DNA from: Lentzea cavernae | GTDB taxonomy: Bacteria > Actinomycetota > Actinomycetes > Mycobacteriales > Pseudonocardiaceae | Reading direction: 5' to 3' | Length of the DNA: 64,000 bases | NCBI RefSeq assembly: GCF_014653695.1 | Contig: NZ_BNAR01000013.1 | Location: forward strand, 1 to 64,000 | Shown here: positions 27,464 to 35,977 of the stretch, one piece after another | Layout: every line of letters begins with the position of its first letter | Position numbering within the stretch: position 1 is the first letter of the stretch | The notes under the pieces: model-generated | Told to the model about the DNA's origin: nothing | What the model saw: only the letters and a program-made list of their open reading frames with translations | Databases searched by the model: none | Translations under genes and position numbers: made by a program

Positions 27464-27982
27464 CTAGCGGCGTCCGCCGAACTCCCACTCGTGCACCTCG
27501 ACGGCGTCGTAGCGGCCGGCGGTCAGCACCGAGGCGGGGTCGGCCGACCTGACCAGCGCCGCCGTCCCCAGCCACGTCGTGCCGTCGTCGGACAGCAGCC
27601 GCCCGTACGCGATCAGCTCGTCGAGGCGGCCGGGAACGGTGTCGGGCTCACCCGACCCGAACCCGAGCACCAGGTGGCCGCCACCCTCGCGGCCGCCGGG
27701 GAAGTCCCCCACGGAGCGGCCGAGCACGTTGTCCCACCGGCGCACCAGCACGTCCCGGTAGCCGCCTGCCTGGTGGATCGGCTCGTCGAAGGCGAACGCG
27801 CGGGCCGCCGCCGCGTCCGGCACCTCGACCACGTGCACGCTGCCGGTGACCACGCCGTCCGCGAACGTCGGGCCGCGCGCGACGAGCTCGAAGCCGTCCA
27901 TGTAGGACCAGTGCTCCTCGGCCAGCGCCTCGCGCAACGGCATCGAGCCGGGCCGGTCCCGGTGGTAGCAGAGGAACTCCAT
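27464..27982 (-). CDS. YCII-domain protein
   Basis: A 172-aa cytoplasmic protein. The N-terminal half (MEFLCYHRDRPGS, LAEEHWSYMDGFE, RGPTFADGVVTGSVHVVEVPD, FAFDEPIHQAGGY) is a clear YciI-like ferredoxin-fold domain with the His of EEHW. The C-terminal part is a second, weaker repeat of the fold. Function unknown. Its TAG stop (27464-27466) is inside the CTAG copy flanking the MITE. Its ATG overlaps the stop of the MmcQ gene (TGATG). Confidence 0.85.
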   Translation of the reverse strand: MEFLCYHRDRPGSMPLREALAEEHWSYMDGFELVARGPTFADGVVTGSVHVVEVPDAAAARAFAFDEPIHQAGGYRDVLVRRWDNVLGRSVGDFPGGREGGGHLVLGFGSGEPDTVPGRLDELIAYGRLLSDDGTTWLGTAALVRSADPASVLTAGRYDAVEVHEWEFGGRR

Positions 27983-28341
27983 CAGCGGCGCCTCGCCCGC
28001 GCGTGCCAGGCCTCGACGATCAGCTCTTCCAGCTCCCCCACCTCGATGTGCTCCAGCCGCACCAGGATCGCCGGGTACCCGTTGAAGTGCGGCGTCGTGA
28101 AGTAGACCGAGTGGTCGGAGGCCAGCAGCGCCTCCTTGGCCCCGAGGTCGGGCACCCGAGCGGCCAGGATCGGCCCGGAGGGAGCGGCCGCGCCCAGCGC
28201 CGACAGGTCGGTCTTGCGCAGCGGCCGTTCCCAGACGAACAGCTTGTCCTTGACCCTCCAGTCGACGACGCCCTCGCGCACCCGCTCCGTGACGTCGGGC
28301 ATGGCGGTGGCGATCCGGTGCACGTCGTCCCAGGTGGCCAT
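27982..28341 (-). CDS. MmcQ/YjbR family protein
   Basis: 119 aa, a small DNA-binding-like fold protein of the MmcQ/YjbR (CyaY-like) family. Motifs: MPDVTERVREGVVDWRVKDKLFVWERP and YFTTPHFNGYPAILVRLEHI. ATG 28341 is preferred over GTG 28344 because AGGAG lies 6 bases upstream. Translationally coupled to the YCII gene. Function unknown. Confidence 0.88.
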   Translation of the reverse strand: MATWDDVHRIATAMPDVTERVREGVVDWRVKDKLFVWERPLRKTDLSALGAAAPSGPILAARVPDLGAKEALLASDHSVYFTTPHFNGYPAILVRLEHIEVGELEELIVEAWHARARRR

Positions 28342-28350
28342 CACTCGCTC

Positions 28351-29238
28351 CTACAGGTGGTCCGGCGGACGCTGCTGCTCGGCGAGGAACCGTTCGAACT
28401 CGGCGCCCAGTTCGTCCGCGCTGGGGATGTCGGTGTTGCCGACAGTCTGGATGAACGCGTCGTACTGCCGCTCGAGCGCTTCGACCACCTGGGCGACCTC
28501 TTCGGAGTCGGCGACCTGGCGGTGGATCTCGGCGTCGGCGGCCTGGGCGGCCTCGGCGAGCGAGCCGATGGGCAGGGCGAGGCCCGAGGCGCGGGCGACG
28601 GCGTCCAGCAGCGTCACGGCGGCGGCCGGGTACTGGGACTGCGCGAGGTAGTGCGGCACCTGGGCGGCGAAGCCCATGGCGTCGTGGCCCGCCTGGCCCA
28701 GGCGGAACTCCAGCAGGCCCGAGACGTTGCCCGGCACCTGCACGCGGTTGAAGAACGGCTGGTACTCCGACACGAGCTCAGGACGCGTGGCGTGACCGAT
28801 GACGTTCAACGGCCGTGTGTGCGGCACGCCCATCGGGATGCCGTGGAAGCCCAGGGTCAGACGCACGCCCCAGCGGTCGATCAGCGAACGCACGGCCTGG
28901 ATGAACGCCTCCCAGCCGCGGTCCGGCTCGGGGCCCGTGAGCAGCAGGAACGGGTGGCCCGCGCTGTCCCAGAGCAGGTGCACGACCAGTTTGGGAGCGG
29001 CGTAGTCCTCCCAGTGGTCGGTCGCGTAGGTCATCAGCGGGCGGCGCGAGCGGTAGTCGATCAGGCCGTCGACGTCGAAGCGCGCGACGACACGGCTCTC
29101 CAACGTCTCCAGCAGGTGTTCGGCGAGCAGACGGCCCGCGGCGCCGGCGTCCATGAAGCCCTCGAAGTGGTGCAGCAGCACCGCACCCGTGAGGTCCGGT
29201 ACCTCCGAGTCCACCTCGTACAGGTTCTCCGGGTCCAC
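28351..29238 (-). CDS. PAC2 family protein
   Basis: A 295-aa protein of the PAC2 (proteasome assembly chaperone-like) family common in actinobacteria. Motifs: LTGAVLLHHFEGFMDAGAAG, LMTYATDHWEDYAAPKLVVHLL, LLTGPEPDRGWEAF, GIPMGVPHTRPL. The start is GTG 29238: a perfect AGGAGG sits six bases upstream, inside the longer open frame that could otherwise begin at 29256. A role with the actinobacterial proteasome is suggested by family name only. Confidence 0.9.
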   Translation of the reverse strand: MDPENLYEVDSEVPDLTGAVLLHHFEGFMDAGAAGRLLAEHLLETLESRVVARFDVDGLIDYRSRRPLMTYATDHWEDYAAPKLVVHLLWDSAGHPFLLLTGPEPDRGWEAFIQAVRSLIDRWGVRLTLGFHGIPMGVPHTRPLNVIGHATRPELVSEYQPFFNRVQVPGNVSGLLEFRLGQAGHDAMGFAAQVPHYLAQSQYPAAAVTLLDAVARASGLALPIGSLAEAAQAADAEIHRQVADSEEVAQVVEALERQYDAFIQTVGNTDIPSADELGAEFERFLAEQQRPPDHL

Positions 29239-29254
29239 CGCACGCCTCCTGATC

Positions 29255-29266
29255 ACTAGCTCTAGT
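29255..29266. promoter_or_regulatory. Palindrome ACTAGCTCTAGT
   Basis: ACTAG and CTAGT arms with a 2-base spacer lie directly upstream of the PAC2 ribosome site. Could be an operator; no regulator is known. Confidence 0.3.
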
Positions 29267-29334
29267 TTCGTCCAAAGCCAACCACGTGGACACCGAACTG
29301 ATTCCGCACGGGTCGATTAGCCCATACGGACCGT

Positions 29335-29979
29335 GTGCGCGCATCAGCTCACGGGTACTCCAATGCCGTGTACAGGCGCTGGATCACGCGTGGAGCAGTT
29401 GTCGCGGCCGTCGTCATTCTCCTCGGCGCGGCCGTGTTCGTCTTCGGCCAATTCAGGCCCTTCGGTGACGAATCCATCGACCGCAGTCAGCCCGCGATGC
29501 TCAAGTCGGTGCGGGACCTGAGCCAGTACCACGCGGCGGCAGGCGAGTTCCAGGTCGTGCTCGACATCGAGAACGACGTGAAGTGGGTACCGGCGGCGCT
29601 GGCGGGCGAGCGCACGCTGTTCGTCGCGGCCGGGTCGGTCAACGCCTTCGTGGACTTCGGGACGCTCAAGGACGACGGGCTGGTCCTCTCGCCGGACGGG
29701 AAGACCGTCGAGCTGCGGGTGCCCAAGCCCCAGCTGGACAAGCCGAACATGCACCACGACAGGTCGTACGTCTTCAGCCAGGAGCGCGGCCTGATCAACG
29801 ACCTGCAGGCGTTGGCGGGACCTCCTGACCAGCAGAAGTTCTACGTCGCCGCGGAGGCCAAGCTCGCGGAGGCAGCGAAGCAGTCGGAGCTGCTCAAGCG
29901 CGCCGAGGACAACACCCGCGTGATGCTCACCGGAATGCTGCAAGCACTGGGGTTCCAGGTGAAAGTCGTCGGCGACTGA
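29335..29979 (+). CDS. DUF4230 domain protein, membrane-anchored
   Basis: A 214-aa protein. One N-terminal membrane helix (about 20-39, GAVVAAVVILLGAAVFVFG) is followed by an extracytoplasmic DUF4230-type domain (SVRDLSQYHAAAGEFQVVLDIE, ELRVPKPQLDKPNM). The two plausible starts, GTG 29335 and GTG 29368, both have weak ribosome sites. Function unknown. It precedes the Ser/Thr kinase gene on the same strand. Confidence 0.8.
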   Translation: MRASAHGYSNAVYRRWITRGAVVAAVVILLGAAVFVFGQFRPFGDESIDRSQPAMLKSVRDLSQYHAAAGEFQVVLDIENDVKWVPAALAGERTLFVAAGSVNAFVDFGTLKDDGLVLSPDGKTVELRVPKPQLDKPNMHHDRSYVFSQERGLINDLQALAGPPDQQKFYVAAEAKLAEAAKQSELLKRAEDNTRVMLTGMLQALGFQVKVVGD

Positions 29980-30049
29980 GCCGAACCCCGGCGGCCTTTC
30001 CCGACGAACGTCCAGCGGTGACCCCATCGCTCCGGGATAGGATCCGTTG

Positions 30050-31654
30050 GTGGAAGACGATCTGATGGCCTGGGCACCCGCGCAGGGCGCTGCGCAGGCG
30101 CCCGAGATCGCGTTGCCCGGCTACAGCGCCTTCCGCGTGATCGCGCAGGGTGGCGAGGGCACGATCTACCGCGCCCGCCAGGACGGCCTCGGCCGCGACG
30201 TCGCGGTGAAGGTCCTGCAGGTCACGGATCCGGCCACGGTGGCGCGCTTCCGCCGTGAGCTCGCGATCACCGTCGAGCTGGGCCGCCAGCACCCGCACAT
30301 CGTGACGGTGCTCGACACCGGCACGCTGCCGGACGGCCGCCCGTGCATCGTCATGGAGTTCTACGAGCGAGGATCGCTGCACGACCGGTTGCGCGCCATG
30401 GGCCCGTTGCCCGTGCAGGACGTGGTGGCAGCGGGCATCGCCGTCGCGGACGCGCTGGCGTTCGCACACGGGCAGAACATCCTGCATCGGGACGTGAAGC
30501 CGCAGAACGTCCTGGTGCTCCCGACTTCGTACGTCCTGGCCGATTTCGGCATCGCACGCGGCGCCGACGCCGGCCATTCCGCGTCACTGCAGATCCTCAG
30601 CTACCGGCACGCCGCCCCGCAGATGCTGGAGGGCGCCGCGCCGTCGTTCGCCGACGACATCTGGTCGCTCGGTTCGACGCTGTTCACGTTGCTGGAGGGC
30701 AAGCCCCCGTTCGCCTCGGACAACCCGGACGAGGACACGCTGCTGTCCTACATCGGCCGGGTCGGCACCGGTGAACCCCGCCCGCTCACCCGCTTCGACG
30801 TGCCGGCGTGGCTCGTCGCCGTGATCAACCGCTGCCTGCGCAAGGACCGCGCCGAGCGCTTCGGTTCGGCGCAGGAGCTGCGCGACGCGCTGACGGCGGC
30901 GAACTCGGGCACCGCGCTGTCCTCTGTGGACCCCGACGCGACGTCGATGCTGGGCGAGCGCCCCGAATTCTACCCGGAGGGCCCGACCGAGGCCCCCGGA
31001 TTCGGCCCGCGCGGGTTCGTACCGGAACCAGAACCGGAACCCGAACCGGAGGTCGAGCGCGACGACTCGTGGCAGGGCCGGCTCGAGGACCTGACCTACC
31101 GGCACCACGACTTCGTCCCGCCACCGCCTCCCCGGCCGCAACCGGTCGCGGTGCTACCGAGCGTGGACCTGCCGCCGGTCGAGCCGATGACCGCGCCGGT
31201 CCGCAAGAGCAAACGCGGTGCGGTGCTCGCGTTGCTGGCCGTGATCGCGGTGACGGGCGGGCTCGCCGCGGGCATCTTCCTGAACCGCGGAGGCGACGGA
31301 CAGCAGGCTCAACCCCCTGTGACGACAACGGCACCGCCCGTGCCGACGTCCGACTCCGCCGACGCCAGTCCGTCACCGAACAGCGACCCGAGGTTCGTCC
31401 CGGTGCTCAAGCGCGCCGAGTACGAGGGCAGGTCGATCGAGCTGGAGTGGACCGATCCGAGCGACGGCCGGGCCCAGTTCGTGGTGGTCGACGTGACCGG
31501 GGAGAAGCCGTACGCCGTCGTCACGGTGACCGGTGGGGGCACGAAGCACGTGATCGAGGACGGTGGCGGTGACCGCCGGTGCTTCCAGATCGCGGCGATC
31601 GGGGACAACGGGGAGCGCGGCGGATCCGCGAAGGTGTGCGCCAACAAGAACTAG
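30050..31654 (+). CDS. Membrane Ser/Thr protein kinase
   Basis: A 534-aa PknB-type kinase. Gly-loop GGEGTIY, VAVKVL lysine, catalytic HRDVKPQNVLV and DFG are intact. The juxtamembrane region is Pro/Glu-rich (repeated PEPEP), one helix lies at about 387-406 (VLALLAVIAVTGGLAAGIF), and an extracytoplasmic sensor of about 120 residues with an FN3-like beta sandwich (ELEWTDPSDGRAQFVVVDV) ends the protein. GTG 30050 is supported by AGGAT six bases upstream. Convergent with the MoxR operon; it may regulate cell-envelope processes, which is inference. Confidence 0.93.
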   Translation: MEDDLMAWAPAQGAAQAPEIALPGYSAFRVIAQGGEGTIYRARQDGLGRDVAVKVLQVTDPATVARFRRELAITVELGRQHPHIVTVLDTGTLPDGRPCIVMEFYERGSLHDRLRAMGPLPVQDVVAAGIAVADALAFAHGQNILHRDVKPQNVLVLPTSYVLADFGIARGADAGHSASLQILSYRHAAPQMLEGAAPSFADDIWSLGSTLFTLLEGKPPFASDNPDEDTLLSYIGRVGTGEPRPLTRFDVPAWLVAVINRCLRKDRAERFGSAQELRDALTAANSGTALSSVDPDATSMLGERPEFYPEGPTEAPGFGPRGFVPEPEPEPEPEVERDDSWQGRLEDLTYRHHDFVPPPPPRPQPVAVLPSVDLPPVEPMTAPVRKSKRGAVLALLAVIAVTGGLAAGIFLNRGGDGQQAQPPVTTTAPPVPTSDSADASPSPNSDPRFVPVLKRAEYEGRSIELEWTDPSDGRAQFVVVDVTGEKPYAVVTVTGGGTKHVIEDGGGDRRCFQIAAIGDNGERGGSAKVCANKN

Positions 31655-31706
31655 TCGGTTCGGGCCAGTGTTGTTGCGTCCGCACGGATTGGCGTACGGT
31701 CCCCCG

Positions 31707-32228
31707 GTGCAAAGCGCTCGTTATGCCGGCCCACCGATGTTCGCCCGTGGAGGAAAGCGCCGCACACTCGTGGCGTGGGCGGCGATTCCACTCGTCATCG
31801 GCATCGGCATCGGCCTGCTGATCGGCGGAAACCTCCAGTCGAAGTCCCCCGAGAACACCGGCGCCACACCGACGGCACCCGTTGAGCCCGTTCAGCTCGA
31901 ATACACGGACATGCCGTGCGACCCGGGCTCGTCGGTTCTCGTCCTGCATTCGCTGGAGGGTGCGATGCGGGCGGAGGACGTCAAGACTTTGCTGGACTAC
32001 GAAACAATGTGGGTGCAGCACCGTGAGGGCGTGAACCCGGCGTTGCGCGGCCAGACCGCGTTCCTGAGCAGACGCGACGACGTGTGCTCCGCCATCGTCC
32101 CCAACGACACGAGGTTCACCCAGTTCGTGTGGCTCGGGCCGTTCCAGTCGGACATCGCGCCGTCGCTGTGCGAGGCGCTGCTCAAGGTCACGGGCAAGAA
32201 CTGCATCCCGGCCCAGGTGGTCCGCTGA
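31707..32228 (+). CDS. Membrane-anchored hypothetical protein
   Basis: 173 aa. A single N-terminal helix (about 28-47, AIPLVIGIGIGLLIGG) anchors an extracytoplasmic domain with four Cys (CDPG, DDVC, SLCE, KNC) and a LEGAMRAEDVKTLLDYE stretch, somewhat like SPOR-type domains. It follows the kinase gene by 52 bases and is probably co-transcribed with it. GTG 31707 is used; ATG 31737 is possible. Function unknown. Confidence 0.75.
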   Translation: MQSARYAGPPMFARGGKRRTLVAWAAIPLVIGIGIGLLIGGNLQSKSPENTGATPTAPVEPVQLEYTDMPCDPGSSVLVLHSLEGAMRAEDVKTLLDYETMWVQHREGVNPALRGQTAFLSRRDDVCSAIVPNDTRFTQFVWLGPFQSDIAPSLCEALLKVTGKNCIPAQVVR

Positions 32229-32238
32229 TCCGTCAGCG
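32223..32238. terminator. Small hairpin at convergent stops
   Basis: CGCTGA, loop TCCG, TCAGCG. It spans the stop codons of the two convergent genes and is a weak bidirectional terminator candidate. Confidence 0.4.
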
Positions 32239-34245
32239 CCGGAACAACGGCCTCGGGTCGACCGCCCACACCACCCTGCGCCACCAGGAAGCCTTGCGGC
32301 GCACCGCTTTCTTCACCTGCCGGGCGAGTTGCCAGCTGTTCTCGTGCTGAGCAGGCTGCGGCGCGAACGCGGCCTGGTCGACCACGACCGCGAGCCGTGC
32401 GCCCGCCTCGCCCCACTCGCGCGCGACGTCCGGCACGGTGCGGCTCGGTTTCGGCTTGAGACCCGCGAGCTGCAACGAGTCGAGCACCTCGTTCCACGCT
32501 CCCACTGGGCCTGCCGACCGGAGCCTGATGCGCCGCGACGTTCGTGCCGCGTAGAGCGCGACGAGCAGCAGCACCGGCGTGAACACCCAGAAGGGGAAGG
32601 TCTTCGCGGCCTCGGGCGCGGCGACCGCGTCGGGGTTCACCGCGGTCGGCTGCACCAGCGGCGGCACGGAGGCCAACGAGGTCGGCGTCGGCTTCGCGGT
32701 GGTCGACGCGAGCCGGTTCAGCACCTCGCGCTTCGAGGCGGCGCTCGGCCCGCTTCCGTTCCCGGACACGGGATCGAACGCGACCCAGCCCCACCCGCTG
32801 AAGTACACCTCCGGCCAGGCGGTGGCGTCCGCGGCCCGCACGATCCGCTCGCCGTTCTCCTCGGGCACCGGCTGGAACCCGACGACCACCCGCGTCGGCA
32901 ACCCGACCGACCGCGCGAGCACCGCGTAGGCCGACGCGAACTGCTCCGCCGTCCCCGCCCCCGCGCCCGACTCTCCGGGTGAGCCGAAGAGGAACGTCTC
33001 CAGCCGCGCGTACGACGACCCGACCGGCGCCTCGGCGTCCGGCCTGCGGTTGAGCCGCACGACCTGTTCCAGCGCAACGGCCTTCTCGTACGGCGTGCGC
33101 GCGTTCTGCGTCGCCTGCTTCGCGTACTCCGCCAACGTGAACGGCAACCGCGGCAACGCCGTGTACCTCGTCGCGTCGGCGGGCACCTGGGCCTCGACGA
33201 GATCGGTGTCGGCCGGCGTCTCGACCACACCCCTGACGGTGTAGCTCAACCCGGTCTTCAGCCCCTCGGCCACGACGAGCGACCCGGTGTCCGGATCGAC
33301 CATGGCGTTGCTCAGCGACACCGCCTGCGGCTTCCCGACCCCCGGCAGCCACTCCCCCTGCAGCCCGGTGATCCGCAGGTCCACGCTGGCGTCCTGGAAC
33401 TTCCCGCCCGTCGGCAGGTCCGGCGCGTCCACCACGCCGAGCGGCCCGTACGTCGAAGCCGCCTCCCACGACGCCCCCGAGTACCGGCTCAGCGTCACCA
33501 GCCGCACCGGCACCTCGGGCCCGCGCATCCGGAACAGCTCCGCCTCCCCCTGCGCAGCCCACGACGCGAGCTGCGGCAGCGGGTTGGAGATCGCGATGTC
33601 CGTGACCGGCGGCGTGACGAGCTTGCGCGGCTCGAACCCGTTGGTGGGCAACACGAACGTCAGCAACGTGAGCGCGGCCAGCGCCGTCGCGAGCACCGCC
33701 GGCGGCACCACGGGCCCACGCCGGTCGATGATCAGCCACCCCAGCGCGAGCAACACCACCAGCGTCAGCGCCACGAGCCCGTAGCGGTCCGCACGGCCCG
33801 TCGTGAGCAGCGCCGCCGACACGTACAGGGTGGCGGCGCCGAGCGCCGGCACGAACAGGGCCGTGCCGCGCCTGGTCACCGACAGCACCGTGCCCGTGGA
33901 GATGCCGATGATCAGCAACAGGCCCGGTACCAGGAGTTCCGGGGTCGCGGGGGCGGGGCGGGCGGCGGTGAGGAGCCTGGGCACGGTGTCCAGCAGCACC
34001 CAGGTGGGGTCGCGGTCCGGGGAGGCGCCGCGGGCCAGGAAGAACCCGCCCGCCATCGCGAGGACCATGACGCCGAGTGCGGCCAGTCCGGCCGGGACGA
34101 GTTTCTTGAGCAGGACGGCCAGGAAGCCGGCGAACGCGGCGAGTCCGAAGTAGACGAACGCGCCGTCCCAGGCTTGGGCGAGTTGGAGGGAGCCGACCAG
34201 GAGGATGGCCGTGACCCAGGCGTACTTCATCAGCGGGTTGGTCAT
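32233..34245 (-). CDS. TgpA-like transglutaminase-fold membrane protein lacking Cys and His
   Basis: A 670-aa membrane protein of the DUF3488/TgpA family: about six N-terminal helices, an extracytoplasmic transglutaminase-like domain (about 330-510), one late helix and a cytoplasmic tail. In active relatives the site reads G-x-C-E-Q-F-A and D-A-H-A-W-P-E-V. Here it reads GTAEQFA (Ala433) and DATAWPEV (Thr475); the Asp of FDP remains. It is therefore probably catalytically dead. It is the last gene of the MoxR operon, coupled by ATGA. Possible role: structural or binding partner in envelope assembly. Confidence 0.9.
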   Translation of the reverse strand: MTNPLMKYAWVTAILLVGSLQLAQAWDGAFVYFGLAAFAGFLAVLLKKLVPAGLAALGVMVLAMAGGFFLARGASPDRDPTWVLLDTVPRLLTAARPAPATPELLVPGLLLIIGISTGTVLSVTRRGTALFVPALGAATLYVSAALLTTGRADRYGLVALTLVVLLALGWLIIDRRGPVVPPAVLATALAALTLLTFVLPTNGFEPRKLVTPPVTDIAISNPLPQLASWAAQGEAELFRMRGPEVPVRLVTLSRYSGASWEAASTYGPLGVVDAPDLPTGGKFQDASVDLRITGLQGEWLPGVGKPQAVSLSNAMVDPDTGSLVVAEGLKTGLSYTVRGVVETPADTDLVEAQVPADATRYTALPRLPFTLAEYAKQATQNARTPYEKAVALEQVVRLNRRPDAEAPVGSSYARLETFLFGSPGESGAGAGTAEQFASAYAVLARSVGLPTRVVVGFQPVPEENGERIVRAADATAWPEVYFSGWGWVAFDPVSGNGSGPSAASKREVLNRLASTTAKPTPTSLASVPPLVQPTAVNPDAVAAPEAAKTFPFWVFTPVLLLVALYAARTSRRIRLRSAGPVGAWNEVLDSLQLAGLKPKPSRTVPDVAREWGEAGARLAVVVDQAAFAPQPAQHENSWQLARQVKKAVRRKASWWRRVVWAVDPRPLFRR

Positions 34246-34874
34246 GGGGCGACCGCCGTGGTCGGTGTGCCGGCGGGGGTGGTGCCGGACGCGTTGAAGA
34301 CAGCGGGGTTGGTGGCGGGGGCAGCGAGATCGGGGGCGGTCTGTGCCGGGGGTACGGCCGGTGCTGGGGGTACGGCCGGTGCCGGACTGGTGTCAGCGAC
34401 GTCGGATGCGGCCGGTGCCGGGAGCGCTGCCGGTGCCGGGTTGGCGGCAGCGACGTCGGGTGCGGCCGGTACCGGAAGCGCCGGATTCGTGGCAGCGAAG
34501 TCGAGTGCGACCGGTGCCGGAAGTGCCAGGTTGGTAGCAGCGAAGTCGGGTACGACCGGTACCGGAAGTGCCAGGTTGGTAGCAGCGAAGTCGGGTACGA
34601 CCGGTACCGCAGGTGCCGGGTTCGTGGCAGCGAAGTCAGGTGCGACCGGTACCGGAAGCGCCGGATTCGTGGCCGCGAGATCGGGTGTGGCCGGTACCGA
34701 CTTGGCGGCAGGCGTGAGATTCGTGGTGGTGGCGGCGAACACCGGCGCGGCCGAGGCCGACCATCCACGCCTCACCGCGTCCAGCCCCACCCCGCCGGCC
34801 GGGTTCGCTGCATCTCCGCCGGCCGGGTTCGCTGCATCGCCGGCGGACACCGGCACCGTCTGCCCGCGGCTCAT
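34242..34874 (-). CDS. Pro/Ala-rich tandem-repeat protein
   Basis: A 210-aa low-complexity protein. The core consists of six consecutive 15-residue repeats of the form DFAATNPALPVPVAP, flanked by degenerate copies. No signal peptide or membrane segment. It overlaps the DUF58 gene by ATGA at its start and the TgpA gene by ATGA at its end, so it is a true member of the operon. This family of operons normally has DUF58 directly followed by TgpA, so the gene is an added spacer or linker protein. Function unknown. The frame, both overlaps and in-frame repeats support expression. Confidence 0.7.
   Translation of the reverse strand: MSRGQTVPVSAGDAANPAGGDAANPAGGVGLDAVRRGWSASAAPVFAATTTNLTPAAKSVPATPDLAATNPALPVPVAPDFAATNPAPAVPVVPDFAATNLALPVPVVPDFAATNLALPAPVALDFAATNPALPVPAAPDVAAANPAPAALPAPAASDVADTSPAPAVPPAPAVPPAQTAPDLAAPATNPAVFNASGTTPAGTPTTAVAP
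34441..34710. repeat. 45-bp tandem repeat, six copies
   Basis: Copies start at 34441, 34486, 34531, 34576, 34621 and 34666, each beginning TTSGTGGCAGCG-like and containing ACCGGTACCGG. The copies at 34531 and 34576 are almost identical. The period is a multiple of three and lies entirely within the Pro/Ala-rich coding sequence. Confidence 0.9.
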
Positions 34875-35977
34875 CGCGCCACCACCGCGTTCCACGAGTC
34901 GACCAGGTCCTCGGCGCGTGCCCCGCTGATCACCAGCACCGTGCCCGCCGCGGTCACCGGGCGCTGCTCGTCCACCACGAGCACCGTGCCGAACGCGGCG
35001 CGGCCTGCCTCCAGGACCAGCGCTGGGACCGTGGTGCCGCTGACCACGGCGACCACGTCGAGGTCGCGGACCGGCACGGTGGGGCGGCCGTCGACGTCCT
35101 GCAGTTCGAGGTCGGCGAGGGCGGAGAGGATCGGTGCCGAGTCCTGCTGTTCCTCGAGGTCGGTGCCGCCGGAGGACGTCAGCAGGCGCACCGGGTGGCC
35201 CTGTTCGAGGGCCGAGGTGACGAGGGACGCCGCCACCTCCACCGCCTCCTCGAAGCGCTGCGGTTCCGGGTAGGAGGTGGTGCTGTCGTCGAGGAGCACG
35301 GCCAGGTGGGGGCGGGCCGGGTCGGCGTCCTCGCGGATCATCAGGGTGCCGGTGCGGGCGGAGGTCGCCCAGTGCAGGCGGCGCAGGTCGTCGCCCGGCA
35401 CGTACTCGCGCAGGCCGACCAGGTCGGTGCCGCCCCGCTCGACGCGTTCGTCGGCTCCCACCTGGCCCCGGCGGGCGCCGGACGGGAGGCCCCGGACCGG
35501 GAGGACGCGCGGGACCACGCGCACCTGCACTACCTCGCCCAGCACGGTGCGTGCCTGGGCCAGGCCGGCCAGGCCCTTGCGGCGCAACGTCAGGGGGCCC
35601 ACGTCGAACACGCCCCGGCGTTCGGTCGGGATGGCGTAGTCGACGGACTCGACCGCGCCCGGCGCGAGCAGGGGCACGTCCACGTCCATCGGGGAGCCAG
35701 CGACCACGTCGACGGCGTCCAGCGCCACGGGCCAGCGGCCCGTGGACGACAGTTCCAGCCTGCCGTTGCACCGCGCGAGCCTCGGGACGGTGCGGGGGCG
35801 GACCGTGCGCGAGACCGTCAGCGGTGACGCGACGAGCACGGAGACGATCGACGCGACGACCAGCGCTGTCAGCGCCAGGCCGAAGGCCGCCATGCCCGCG
35901 TAACGCCACCACAGGCCGACTCCGAGCATCAGCAGGCCCAGCACCGCCACTCCGGTGCCGCGCACGGTGAGTCTCAT
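34871..35977 (-). CDS. DUF58 domain protein
   Basis: 368 aa. Two N-terminal helices (GTGVAVLGLLMLGVGLWW and FGLALTALVVASIVSVLV), a beta domain, then the DUF58 signature LREYVPGDDLRRLHWATSARTGTLMIRE and a VWA-like end. In MoxR operons this protein is the usual partner of the ATPase. ATG 35977 overlaps the MoxR stop (ATGA); the longer frame upstream is inside the MoxR gene. Confidence 0.93.
   Translation of the reverse strand: MRLTVRGTGVAVLGLLMLGVGLWWRYAGMAAFGLALTALVVASIVSVLVASPLTVSRTVRPRTVPRLARCNGRLELSSTGRWPVALDAVDVVAGSPMDVDVPLLAPGAVESVDYAIPTERRGVFDVGPLTLRRKGLAGLAQARTVLGEVVQVRVVPRVLPVRGLPSGARRGQVGADERVERGGTDLVGLREYVPGDDLRRLHWATSARTGTLMIREDADPARPHLAVLLDDSTTSYPEPQRFEEAVEVAASLVTSALEQGHPVRLLTSSGGTDLEEQQDSAPILSALADLELQDVDGRPTVPVRDLDVVAVVSGTTVPALVLEAGRAAFGTVLVVDEQRPVTAAGTVLVISGARAEDLVDSWNAVVAR

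Noticed and set aside
27300..27575. Open frames across the MITE-like element
   Set aside because: They cross the TIRs and the YCII gene, have no homology-like features and arise from GC bias.
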